Assembly (NCBI RefSeq): GCF_001423485.1
Contig: NZ_LMOD01000001.1
Span: forward strand, 378,617-442,616
Reading direction: 5' to 3'
Source: Microbacterium sp. Leaf320
Lineage (GTDB): Bacteria; Actinomycetota; Actinomycetes; Actinomycetales; Microbacteriaceae
DNA: 64,000 nucleotides
Below, in pieces: positions 40,303 through 48,721 of this stretch. The notes beneath the pieces are model-generated. The model searched no databases and was not told the origin of the DNA. It worked only from the letters and a program-made list of their open reading frames with translations. The position numbers and the translations under genes are program-made. Each line of letters begins with the position of its first letter. Positions within the stretch are counted from its first letter, which is position 1.

Positions 40303-41991
40303 ATGAACGAAGACAACACCCAGGACAACTCGGTACCCGCGTCGAACGACGCGGTGCCGTCCACCGAGGCAGCAGAGGTCGTCGACCGTTCGACGACGGA
40401 TGCCGCCGCTGAGACCCCCGGCACCGCGGCCGCGTCAGTTCCGAACCAGGGACACGAGGTTCCGCAGACGTTCGCGTCGACGCCCGCGCCGCACCAGGGC
40501 GCGCCGATCGCGACCGGCACGCCGGAGGCGCCCGTCGTATCGCAGGCGCCGGCCGCCGCAGGCCCGCAGATTCCTGCGCCGGTGTTCGAGGCCCCCGCGG
40601 CCCACGTGTCGCCGGCCGCACAGACGGTTCCGCAGCCGTACTTCGGTGCTCCCGGCCAGCAGGCACCCGGCCAGCAGGCGCCCATCCACCCGGGTGCGCC
40701 CACCGCCACAGCACCCGGAGCGGCGTTCGGCATCCACACCGCTCAGCCGGACCAGCCCGTCGACGGCGTGACCAAGGTCAAGGGCCAGAAGCCTCGCGCC
40801 GGCGTCAAGTTCGCCGCGATCGTGGTCGCGGCAGCTCTGGTCGGCGGTGTCGCCGGCTTCGGCGGAGGAGCGCTCCTCAACGGCATCTCGAACCAGAACT
40901 CGACAGGTGTCGCCCAGGGCCCCGACACGGTCACGGTGAACAACCCCGGCTCGGTCAACGAGACCACCGCGGTCGCGACCGCGGCGCTGCCGTCGGTCGT
41001 CACGATCGAGGTGGCGGGTTCGGACCAGGCCGGCAGCGGCTCCGGTGTCATCATCAGCGACGACGGCTACGTGCTCACGAACACGCACGTCGTGACCCTC
41101 GGCGGGGCCGTCGCCGACCCGACGATCCGCGTCACGACCTCGGACGGACGCATCTTCACGGCGACCGTCGTGGGCACGGACCCGATCTACGATCTCGCGG
41201 TCATCAAGCTCGAGGGCGCGTCGGATCTGAGCCCCATCGACTTCGCCGATTCGTCGAAGCTCAACGTCGGCGACACCGCCGTGGCGCTCGGTGCTCCGCT
41301 CGGACTGTCGAACTCGGTCACGACGGGCATCGTCAGCGCGCTCAACCGCAGCATCCAGATCGCGTCGTCCGCCCTTCCCGACTCGTCGTCCGAGGACGCC
41401 CCGCAGGAGGAGCAGACGCCGGAAGACGGGCAGAGCGAGGGACCGTTCCAGTTCGACCTGCCTGGCAACACCTCGCAGCAGAGTTCGGAATCCATCTCGA
41501 TCGCCGTGATCCAGACGGACGCGGCGATCAACCACGGCAACTCCGGCGGTGCCCTCGTGAACAGCAAGGGCGAGCTGATCGGCATCAACGTGGCGATCGC
41601 CAGCTCGGGCAGTTCGGAGGAGTCCGGCTCCATCGGCATCGGCTTCGCGATCCCGGCGAACATCGCCCAGCGCGTCTCGGAGGAGATCATCGCCGGTGGT
41701 GTGGCGAGCCACGGTCTGCTGGGTGCATCGGTCCGCGACGCGGCCTCGGTCGAGAACGCCGAGGTCGCGGGTGCGTACATCGCCGATGTCACCGACGGTG
41801 GCGCCGCCGCAGCCGGCGGTCTCAAGGCCGACGACATCGTCACCGCCTTCAACGGCGTGCCGATCACGAGCGCCAGCGACCTGACGGCTCAGGTTCGTGC
41901 TGCCGCCGCCGGCAGCGAGGCGAAGGTCACCTACATCCGCGGTGGCAAGGAGTACGAGATCGATGTGACGCTCGGAGAGCTCGCGGGCTGA
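40303..41991 (+). CDS. HtrA/DegP-type serine protease with PDZ
   Basis: 562 residues. A proline/alanine/glutamine-rich cytoplasmic N-terminus of about 160 residues (with a PGQQA repeat), one membrane helix near 170-190, a trypsin-like protease with His in LTNTHVV (about 262), Asp in YDLAVIKLEG (about 296) and Ser in NHGNSGGALVN (about 413), then a PDZ domain (about 465-555). A Ser/Glu/Gln-rich insertion (SSSEDAPQEEQTPED) sits in the protease domain. It is an envelope quality-control protease. ATG with AAGGAG at a good distance; mRNA has a leader. A hairpin follows the stop. Confidence 0.93.
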   Translation: MNEDNTQDNSVPASNDAVPSTEAAEVVDRSTTDAAAETPGTAAASVPNQGHEVPQTFASTPAPHQGAPIATGTPEAPVVSQAPAAAGPQIPAPVFEAPAAHVSPAAQTVPQPYFGAPGQQAPGQQAPIHPGAPTATAPGAAFGIHTAQPDQPVDGVTKVKGQKPRAGVKFAAIVVAAALVGGVAGFGGGALLNGISNQNSTGVAQGPDTVTVNNPGSVNETTAVATAALPSVVTIEVAGSDQAGSGSGVIISDDGYVLTNTHVVTLGGAVADPTIRVTTSDGRIFTATVVGTDPIYDLAVIKLEGASDLSPIDFADSSKLNVGDTAVALGAPLGLSNSVTTGIVSALNRSIQIASSALPDSSSEDAPQEEQTPEDGQSEGPFQFDLPGNTSQQSSESISIAVIQTDAAINHGNSGGALVNSKGELIGINVAIASSGSSEESGSIGIGFAIPANIAQRVSEEIIAGGVASHGLLGASVRDAASVENAEVAGAYIADVTDGGAAAAGGLKADDIVTAFNGVPITSASDLTAQVRAAAAGSEAKVTYIRGGKEYEIDVTLGELAG

Positions 41992-42010
41992 CCCTCGGCA
42001 CCCCGCTCCC

Positions 42011-42059
42011 AGAGAAGGACGCCACCCCGCGATAGGCTCGCGGGGTGGCGTCCTTCTCT
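42011..42059. terminator. Perfect 21-bp hairpin overlapping a promoter and start codon
   Basis: Arms 42011-42031 and 42039-42059 are exact inverse copies, with a 7-base loop. It is well placed to terminate htrA, 20 bases after its stop. But the loop holds most of the TAGGCT box and the right arm contains GTG 42045 and the first codons of the next gene. Confidence 0.85.
42033..42038 (+). promoter_or_regulatory. -10 box of the first CDP-glycerol transferase gene (leaderless)
   Basis: TAGGCT, six bases, GTG 42045; it lies in the loop of the 42011-42059 hairpin. Transcripts from here would lack the left arm and so would not form the hairpin. Confidence 0.58.
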
Positions 42060-43298
42060 TTCGGCTCCGGCAATGCGGCCAAGCTGCTTCGGATCCCTCT
42101 CTACCTCGCCGGACGCGTCGGCACGTTCCTCGTACCTCGGGGCAGCCGCTGGGTCTTCGGCTGCGGTGCGGGCGTAGGCGACGGTGCATTGGCGCTGCAG
42201 CGTCACGCTGCGGCAGAGGGCCACAAGACGCTGTGGCTGACCTCGTCGGACCGAGAGGACCGCGACGCCGCAGCTGTGGGCCTCCGGACCATTCGCAAGG
42301 GTGGTCTGCGCGGCTGGTGGGCCACGGCCCGCGCAGGCGTCGTCGTCGTGACCCACGGTCTCGGTGACGTGAATCGCTATGCGATCTCCGGCGCCTTCGT
42401 CGTGCAGCTGTGGCACGGCATCCCGCTCAAGCGGATCGGGCTCGACTCCCCGGCCACGACCCAGGTTCCCGATGTCCCAGGGGCGTCGGTGCTCCGACGT
42501 CTGATCGGCATCCTGTATCGCCGTGCCGCTCAGCGGATACGGGTGCTGCCTGCGGCCTCGCACCGCTCCAGGGGGCGACTGGAGTCCGCATTCGCGCTCG
42601 GCGATGCGCGCGTCGTCGTCACCGGAGAGCCCCGCGTCGACGTCCTGTCCGCGGGTGAACCGAACGAGCGGCGAGCCACCGCGTCCGCGCTGCTGAGGCG
42701 CGTGCTGGACGATCTGCCGCCCGGTTCGCGGACGATCCTGTACGCCCCGACCTGGCGTGACGGCGCGGTCGACCCTGCGGTTCCGGATGCCGCGCAGTGG
42801 GTGCAGATCATCCGTGTGCTGGAAGAGCACGACGCGGTGCTGCTGGTGCGCTCTCACCCCCTCGGTGAGGGTGGCTACGCGCCATCGTTGCCGAGCAGAC
42901 GGGTGCGGATGCTCGGGGCGGGCCTCCTGCCCGACGTCACGCCGGTGCTCCCGGCGATCGATGTCCTGATCACTGACTACTCCTCGCTCGCCTATGACGT
43001 GGGGCTTCTCGGAATGCCCGTGCTCTTCCTGGCGCCCGACGCCGAGCAGTACGCCCGCACGCGGGGCTTCTACGGTCGATTCCAGGACGTGGCCGGAGAT
43101 GACGCCGCGAAGGACTGGGATTCCCTTCTCGTGCAGCTGTCCGCGCTGTTGGACGATGACGGCGTGTTCGCCGCGAAATCGCAGCATTCCGCTACGCTCA
43201 GCGCGGAGATGCACGCGTTCCGCGACGGACGCAACACCCGGCGCGTGTACGAGACGATCCGTGCGCGAGGCATCCCCGCGCCGAAGGGAGCAGCATGA
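42045..43298 (+). CDS. CDP-glycerol glycerophosphotransferase-family protein 1
   Basis: 417 residues. Conserved motifs of TagF/TagB-like enzymes: LWHGIPLKRIGLD, a ESAFALGDARVVVTGEPRVD segment, LYAPTWRDG, VRSHPLG and LITDYSSLAYDVGLLGMPVLF. Such enzymes polymerise or prime poly(glycerol- or ribitol-phosphate) wall polymers on the cytoplasmic face. It has no membrane helix but basic/amphipathic N-terminal segments. The start lies inside a hairpin. The stop overlaps the next gene by four bases (ATGA). Confidence 0.85.
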   Translation: MASFSFGSGNAAKLLRIPLYLAGRVGTFLVPRGSRWVFGCGAGVGDGALALQRHAAAEGHKTLWLTSSDREDRDAAAVGLRTIRKGGLRGWWATARAGVVVVTHGLGDVNRYAISGAFVVQLWHGIPLKRIGLDSPATTQVPDVPGASVLRRLIGILYRRAAQRIRVLPAASHRSRGRLESAFALGDARVVVTGEPRVDVLSAGEPNERRATASALLRRVLDDLPPGSRTILYAPTWRDGAVDPAVPDAAQWVQIIRVLEEHDAVLLVRSHPLGEGGYAPSLPSRRVRMLGAGLLPDVTPVLPAIDVLITDYSSLAYDVGLLGMPVLFLAPDAEQYARTRGFYGRFQDVAGDDAAKDWDSLLVQLSALLDDDGVFAAKSQHSATLSAEMHAFRDGRNTRRVYETIRARGIPAPKGAA

Positions 43299-44731
43299 CG
43301 ACGGCCCGCATCGATGAGGCGGCAGAGACGCTGATCATCGCAGGGGCAGGTCGCCGTCCCTCGGCGGCGGAGCTGATCGGGCCGCGGGCTCGTGTCGACG
43401 CCCGCATCACCGGTGGGGGCAAGACCTGGAAGGCCACCTTCCCGCTGGGCGCATCGCGATGGGGCGGCCCCGAGCTGCCTCTTCCGGCGGGCGACTACGA
43501 GATCCGCATCCCCGATGCCGATCTCGACGGCCTGCGTGTCGGTACCGAGGTGCTGACCGGTGTCCGTGTGGCCGTGGACGGTGCGACGGCGCGGATCGGC
43601 GCACCGGTCGACCCCGCTTACGAGTCGCCCGAAGGGCAGGCCACGCTCGAGGGGCGCTACCTCGCGCACCAGGGCGCCACCGAGAACGCGGTCTTCTTCG
43701 AGAGCTTCTACGGGCGCAGCGTCGGTTGCAACCCCCAGGCGATCGACCGGGCGCTCTCGGTGCAGGCACCCGACGTCGTCCGCTACTGGAGTGTCGTAGA
43801 CCTGTCCGTGGCGATCCCGGAAGGCGCGATCGCCGTCGTCGAGGGGAGCCCCGAGTGGTGGCGCGCCCGCGCGGCTTCACGACTGCTGATCGTGAACGAC
43901 TGGCTGCGGCGTCGGTTCGCGCGCAAACCCGGGCAGCGGGTGCTGCAGACGTGGCACGGAACGCCGCTCAAGCGCCTGGCGCTGCATCGACCCGGATTCG
44001 ATCCTCGTCGTATGGCCGCCGTCGTCAAGGAGTCCCGTCGCTGGGACGTTCTGCTCGCGCAGAACACCTACTCCGAGCGCATCCTCCGAAAGGCATACGC
44101 GTTCCTCGGACGGCCGGTCTGGGTCGAGGGGTATCCGCGCAACGATGCGCTGGTGACAGGGGATCCTGCGGCGATCCGCGCTGCCCTCGGCATCGCGGAG
44201 GGCGAGCGCGTGCTGCTGTACGCGCCGACGTGGCGCGACGACCGCACGGAGATGGTCGACTTCATCGACCCCGAAGAGCTCGCCAGGAAGACCGACTCCG
44301 TGGTGCTCGTGCGGGGGCACTCGCGCACGATCGACACCGGCCGTGACCGCGCCGGCGCGCGGGTGATCGACGTCACCGGATATCCCGAGACCTCGCAGCT
44401 GCTCCTGGCTGCGGACGCCCTGATCACCGACTACTCGTCTGTCATGTTCGACTTCAGCGTCACGGGCAAGCCGATGTACTTCCTCGTCCCCGACCTCGAT
44501 CACTACCGCGGGAAGCTCCGCGGGTTCTACTTCGATCTCGAGACGCGCGCACCGGGACCCCTGGTGCACACGCAGGACGAACTCGTCGCCGCCCTGGCCG
44601 ACCGCGGGCACGAGAGTGCCTTCGCGGAGCGCTACGCCGCGTGGAAGGCCCAGTTCAACGCCAGGGACGACGGTCATGCGGCCGAGAGGGTCGTCGCGCG
44701 CATCCTCGACCAGGGGTACATCACCCGCTGA
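43295..44731 (+). CDS. CDP-glycerol glycerophosphotransferase-family protein 2
   Basis: 478 residues. The first ~115 residues form a strand-rich accessory domain (VDARITGGGKTWKATFPL) not present in its neighbour. The transferase domain has TWHGTPLKRLALH, VEGYPRNDALV, LYAPTWRDD, RGHSRTI and LITDYSSVMFDFSVTGKPMYF. Translationally coupled to protein 1; the pair may act in sequence on one glycopolymer. Sequence identity between them is modest, so they are unlikely to be a recent duplication. Confidence 0.86.
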   Translation: MTTARIDEAAETLIIAGAGRRPSAAELIGPRARVDARITGGGKTWKATFPLGASRWGGPELPLPAGDYEIRIPDADLDGLRVGTEVLTGVRVAVDGATARIGAPVDPAYESPEGQATLEGRYLAHQGATENAVFFESFYGRSVGCNPQAIDRALSVQAPDVVRYWSVVDLSVAIPEGAIAVVEGSPEWWRARAASRLLIVNDWLRRRFARKPGQRVLQTWHGTPLKRLALHRPGFDPRRMAAVVKESRRWDVLLAQNTYSERILRKAYAFLGRPVWVEGYPRNDALVTGDPAAIRAALGIAEGERVLLYAPTWRDDRTEMVDFIDPEELARKTDSVVLVRGHSRTIDTGRDRAGARVIDVTGYPETSQLLLAADALITDYSSVMFDFSVTGKPMYFLVPDLDHYRGKLRGFYFDLETRAPGPLVHTQDELVAALADRGHESAFAERYAAWKAQFNARDDGHAAERVVARILDQGYITR

Positions 44732-44773
44732 CCGGTCCGGCACGGCCGACGGCCCGGACCGAACCGGACCGGT
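44731..44773. terminator. Likely terminator between convergent envelope genes
   Basis: 10-bp arms ACCGGTCCGG / CCGGACCGGT (44731-44740, 44764-44773) with inner alternative pairs (GGTCCGG with CCGGACC). No U run. It starts at the last base of the stop of protein 2. Confidence 0.5.
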
Positions 44774-44788
44774 CGATCGGAGCCCGGA

Positions 44789-45862
44789 CTAGGGGAGGGG
44801 GGTGTTGCGCGTGCCCAGCCTCGAGGCATCGACAGTGTCACCGGCACCCCGCAGCACTCCACCGAGGAAGCCCAGCCCCCAGGAGAGGTGCATGGTCGGC
44901 AGCACGGCGAGCGTCCACATCCGCTGACGGAGACGTCCGCCGCCCGGCAGTGACGCGACGGCGATAACCAGCAGCGCGTATGCCAGGAGCGGCAGGTAGA
45001 CGACGGCCGAGATGATCGCGGAGATCAGCCCGGAGATCGCGCCGGTCAGCTGCAGCGCCCCCACGACCAGGGCCGTCGCGACGAGAACCACGAGCGCTGG
45101 GGGAGCGAAGAAGCGGATGCCGTTGCGGCGGCCGTACCTGCGCACGAGCTCACCGCGCCAGGCGCCGGTGGCCCGGAACTGCCGCGCCAGGCGCAGCCAG
45201 CTCTCGCGGGGCCAGTAGGTGACGGAGAGGCTCGGGTCGAACCAGACCCGGTGACCGGCCTGACGGATGCGCAGATTGAGCTCCCAATCCTCGCCGCGGC
45301 GGATCGTCTCGTCGAAGAGTCCGACCTCCTCGATCACGGCACGGCGCATCACGCCGAGATAGGCGGACTCCGCCTCGCCCTCCTGGGTGCCGCCGTGATA
45401 GGCGCCACCGCCGAGTCCGACGGGGGAGTTGTAGAGGCGTGCGACCGCTTTCTGGAAGGGAGTCCGGCCGTCGGCGTGCATGACGCCGCCGACGTTGGCA
45501 GCCCCCGTGCGCTCGAGTGTCTCCAACGCGCGCGCCGCGTATCCGGGCGAGAGCTCCGAGTGCGCATCGACGCGGACGATCGTGTCGTAGCGGCTAGCGC
45601 GGATCGCCGCGTTCAACCCGACGGGGATGTGCGCGGCCGGATTGTCGACGAGGCGGATCCGGTCGTCCTCGGCGGCGAGGCGCTGCGCGAGTTCGGTCGT
45701 TCCGTCCGTGGACGGACCGAGTGCGAGCACGAGTTCGGCCGGCACGGTCAGCTCCTGTGTGAGCACCGAGCGGATCGCGTGCTCCAGATAGGCGCGTTCG
45801 TTCAGCACCGGCATGACGAACGACACCCCGGTCTCGGGAGCGTCGATGTCGTTGTCAGGCAC
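44789..45862 (-). CDS. Family-2 glycosyltransferase with C-terminal membrane helices
   Basis: 357 residues. GT2 features: FVMPVLNERAYLEHAI, ALGPSTDGT, IVRVDAHSELSPGY (DxD equivalent), VGGVMHADGRTPF, and acceptor-site RRGEDWELNLRI. At least two membrane segments follow at about 240-300. It fits succinoglycan-type or ExoA-like processive enzymes acting at the inner face of the membrane. GTG 45862 is the best start; CATGAT six bases before it is a weak -10. Placed between the two blocks of CDP-glycerol transferase genes. Confidence 0.86.
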   Translation of the reverse strand: MPDNDIDAPETGVSFVMPVLNERAYLEHAIRSVLTQELTVPAELVLALGPSTDGTTELAQRLAAEDDRIRLVDNPAAHIPVGLNAAIRASRYDTIVRVDAHSELSPGYAARALETLERTGAANVGGVMHADGRTPFQKAVARLYNSPVGLGGGAYHGGTQEGEAESAYLGVMRRAVIEEVGLFDETIRRGEDWELNLRIRQAGHRVWFDPSLSVTYWPRESWLRLARQFRATGAWRGELVRRYGRRNGIRFFAPPALVVLVATALVVGALQLTGAISGLISAIISAVVYLPLLAYALLVIAVASLPGGGRLRQRMWTLAVLPTMHLSWGLGFLGGVLRGAGDTVDASRLGTRNTPLP

Positions 45863-45954
45863 ATGACGATCATGGCATGCGCTTCTCGGACGTTCGCTGA
45901 TTCGCGTTCCCCTGCGCTGCGACGACATCCGTCAGGTGCGGCGCCGGCACTCGG

Positions 45955-45960
45955 TATCCT
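45955..45960 (+). promoter_or_regulatory. -10 box of the third CDP-glycerol transferase gene (leaderless)
   Basis: TATCCT, six bases (GGAGGG), ATG 45967. Confidence 0.58.
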
Positions 45961-45966
45961 GGAGGG

Positions 45967-47250
45967 ATGGGTGCAGTGTCCGATGCGAAGAAGGCCTACC
46001 GTCTGCTGAAGCGGGCGCTCGCCTCGCGCAAGGCGGTGCAGCGGGTCAGGCGCCGTCTCGCCGATCAGGAGCCCCACCCGGCCGAGCATTACAAGATCGC
46101 CGTCTACTTCGCGGACGGCGCGGTCAACATGTATCAGATGAGGCAGTGGTACCGCCCGCTCAGCGAGCTGGCGAAGCGCTGGCCCGTGGTCGTGCTGTCG
46201 CGCTCCGCCACCGGAGCAGACAAGCTACTCGACGAGGACGGTCCGCCTGTCGCGTTCGTCCCGACCGTGCGCGACCTCGAACGGTTCATCACCGCGCAGG
46301 ACATCCGGATCGTGCTCTACGTGAACCAGAACACCCGCAACTTCCAGATGTTCCGCTACGGGCGGCGCTGGCACGTGTTCATCAACCACGGCGAGTCCGA
46401 CAAGATGTACATGACCACGAATCAGTACAAGGCGTACGACTACGCCTTCGTCGCAGGTCAGGCCGCGCGCGATCGTCTGTCCCGCACGCTCTGGGACTGG
46501 GACATCGACCACCGCACGATCGAGATCGGTCGGCCCCAGGCGGATCACTACTCCGGCACATTGCCCTACACGCCGGACGCGCGGACCGTGGTGCTGTATG
46601 CGCCGACCTGGGAGGGCGACCGCCCGAGCGCCCACTACGGCTCGATCGCGACGCATGGCGAGTCGTTGGTGACGGCGTTGCTCGCCTCGGGCAGTCACCG
46701 CGTGATCTATCGCCCGCATCCGCGCAGCGGCGTGGTCGACGATGCGTACGGCGCGGCGCATCGACGGATCATCGCGGATATCGCCGCGGCGAACGCGGCC
46801 GATCCGACGGCGCAGCACGTGTACGACGACGGTGCGGAACTCGGATGGCAGCTCGCTGCGGCCGATGTCGCGATCGTCGACATCTCGGCCATGGTGTACG
46901 ACCGTCTGGCCGTCGGGAAGCCGTTGATGATCACGCGTCCCGCCGACGAGCGCGCATCGATCGACACCAACGGATATCTCTCGGACTGCGAGTGGCTGAG
47001 CGCCGACGCCGCATCTGACATCGTGGCGGAGGTCGAGCGCGTCCGCGCCGACGAGGCGGCCATCGCCCGGCTCCGCATGTGGGTGCAGCATTATTTCGGC
47101 GATACGACGCCCGGTGTCGCCACCGCGAAGTTCCACGCCGCGATCGAGCAGCTCATGCAGAAGTGGGATCACTGGCAGGCGCACGAGATCGGCTCTGTGC
47201 GCACTGACGAGGACGACGACGACGAAGAGGCCGACGAGGAAGAGGTCTGA
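45967..47250 (+). CDS. CDP-glycerol glycerophosphotransferase-family protein 3 (divergent)
   Basis: 427 residues. NHGESDKMYMTTNQYKAYD replaces the usual WHG-PLK motif, LYAPTWEGD and YRPHPRSG are kept, and the TDYSS box reads VDISAMVYDRLAVGKPLM. The last 15 residues are almost all Asp/Glu. Probably uses a different acceptor from proteins 1 and 2, or another nucleotide-activated polyol. It precedes birA by two bases, so birA may be read from the same promoter. Confidence 0.8.
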   Translation: MGAVSDAKKAYRLLKRALASRKAVQRVRRRLADQEPHPAEHYKIAVYFADGAVNMYQMRQWYRPLSELAKRWPVVVLSRSATGADKLLDEDGPPVAFVPTVRDLERFITAQDIRIVLYVNQNTRNFQMFRYGRRWHVFINHGESDKMYMTTNQYKAYDYAFVAGQAARDRLSRTLWDWDIDHRTIEIGRPQADHYSGTLPYTPDARTVVLYAPTWEGDRPSAHYGSIATHGESLVTALLASGSHRVIYRPHPRSGVVDDAYGAAHRRIIADIAAANAADPTAQHVYDDGAELGWQLAAADVAIVDISAMVYDRLAVGKPLMITRPADERASIDTNGYLSDCEWLSADAASDIVAEVERVRADEAAIARLRMWVQHYFGDTTPGVATAKFHAAIEQLMQKWDHWQAHEIGSVRTDEDDDDEEADEEEV

Positions 47251-47252
47251 CG

Positions 47253-48017
47253 GTGGAGCTTCCCCTCACGCGTTCGGTCGCCTCACGTCTCGACGTGCTG
47301 TCCGAAGCCGGCTCGACGAACGCCGTCCTTCGCGAGCGGTCTGTCGACGCGCAGACGTGGCCGCACCTCTCCGTGCTGCTAACCGACAATCAGACGGCGG
47401 GCCGCGGACGACTCGATCGAACATGGAGGGCGCCGGCCGGGGCCTCTCTTGCTGTATCGGTGCTGCTGCGGCGGCTCCCGTCCGCTGTCGACGCCCGAGG
47501 ATGGATCCCCCTCGCCGCCGGCGTCGCGATGGCCGATTCCATCGCCGAGCAGCTTCCCGAGCACGAGGTGGCGGTCAAATGGCCGAACGATGTGCTCGTC
47601 GACGGTCGCAAGATCTGCGGCATCCTCGCCGAGGCCACGAACGATGCGGTGATCGTCGGCACCGGCGTGAACACGGCGATGACAGCATCCGACCTTCCCG
47701 TGCCCACCGCGACGTCCTTCGCGCTCGCGGGTGTCGAGGTCGATGCCGATCGCCTGCTCTCGACGTATCTGCGTGAACTCGATGCTCTGGTAGCCGCGCT
47801 CGCCGCGGAGGAAGACGCAGTGTCGAGCGGACTGCACGCGGCGGCATCCGATCGCTGCGCGACCATCGGCCTCGAGGTGCGGGTATCGCTCCCAGGCGGC
47901 CGAGTCCTCGTCGGGACGGCCACGGCGCTGGATCCGGACGGGCGGCTTCTCGTGCGCCACGACGGCATCGAGACCGCCGTTTCGGCGGGCGACGTGGTGC
48001 ACGTCCGACCCGCGTGA
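47253..48017 (+). CDS. birA: Biotin--[acetyl-CoA-carboxylase] ligase
   Basis: 254 residues from GTG 47253. Monofunctional type, no N-terminal DNA-binding domain. Motifs: STNAVLRE, NQTAGRGRLDRTW (biotinyl-AMP loop), KWPNDVLVDGRKICGILAE, and a C-terminal SH3-like part. It attaches biotin to carboxylases. The order birA-PH protein-purK-purE is, from memory, that of Rv3279c-Rv3275c. Confidence 0.93.
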   Translation: MELPLTRSVASRLDVLSEAGSTNAVLRERSVDAQTWPHLSVLLTDNQTAGRGRLDRTWRAPAGASLAVSVLLRRLPSAVDARGWIPLAAGVAMADSIAEQLPEHEVAVKWPNDVLVDGRKICGILAEATNDAVIVGTGVNTAMTASDLPVPTATSFALAGVEVDADRLLSTYLRELDALVAALAAEEDAVSSGLHAAASDRCATIGLEVRVSLPGGRVLVGTATALDPDGRLLVRHDGIETAVSAGDVVHVRPA

Positions 48018-48075
48018 CTCTGACACGCCCGGGCGCGCAGACGCCGATGTCCGCAGTTGCGGGCACAATGGAGAA

Positions 48076-48630
48076 GTGACCCAGCCCGTGACTCTCGGCG
48101 GAAGGCCGACGATGCCACCGCCAGGCGTGCCCACAGAAGAACTGCTCATCGCGCGGTTCAGGGCCCATGCGCGGCGGCTGTTCTGGTCGGCGCTGGTTCT
48201 GATCGCGGCGTTCGGCGCCACCGCATACCTCTACGACAACCTGCCGTCGCCGTTCGAGAACTGGATGCTGCTCGCTGCGGCGGGCGCGCTCGTGCTGCTC
48301 GTCGTGGTCGTGCCCTATGTCGTCTGGTATTCGCGATCGGTGACGGTCACCACGCGCCGGGTCATCGTCAACCACGGCATCGGCGCGCGCAACCGGCGGG
48401 AGATGTCGCATGCCCGCGGCTACACGATCGGTGTGCGACGCGGCGTGCTGCAGCGCATGTGGGGTGTCGGGACGATCACGCTCTCGAACGGGGTCGACGC
48501 GCCTCTGCGGCTCGCGAACGTGCCCAACGTCACGCTCGTTCACGAGACCCTGGCCGATCAGATCGAAGTGAGTCAGATCCTCGCGCACCGCGACGCGCAG
48601 TCGGGCCCGGACGGGTACCCCGGATCCTGA
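48076..48630 (+). CDS. PH-domain membrane protein
   Basis: 184 residues. Two close membrane helices (LFWSALVLIAAFGATAYLY; WMLLAAAGALVLLVVVVPY) then a bacterial PH-like domain (VTVTTRRVIVNHGIGARNRREMSHARG, GTITLSNGVDAPLRLANVPN). YdbS/YdbT-like proteins of this layout are uncharacterised. GTG start after CACAAT at six bases, a weak leaderless pattern. Conserved between birA and purK in actinobacteria. Confidence 0.85.
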   Translation: MTQPVTLGGRPTMPPPGVPTEELLIARFRAHARRLFWSALVLIAAFGATAYLYDNLPSPFENWMLLAAAGALVLLVVVVPYVVWYSRSVTVTTRRVIVNHGIGARNRREMSHARGYTIGVRRGVLQRMWGVGTITLSNGVDAPLRLANVPNVTLVHETLADQIEVSQILAHRDAQSGPDGYPGS

Positions 48631-48721
48631 GCGCGGACAACCGCCTCGGCGATCGGCGTGAGACGGGTGATCCGTGCTCGCGCCGATGCGCGAGAATGGT
48701 CAGGACGAATGGAGGCGGCAC

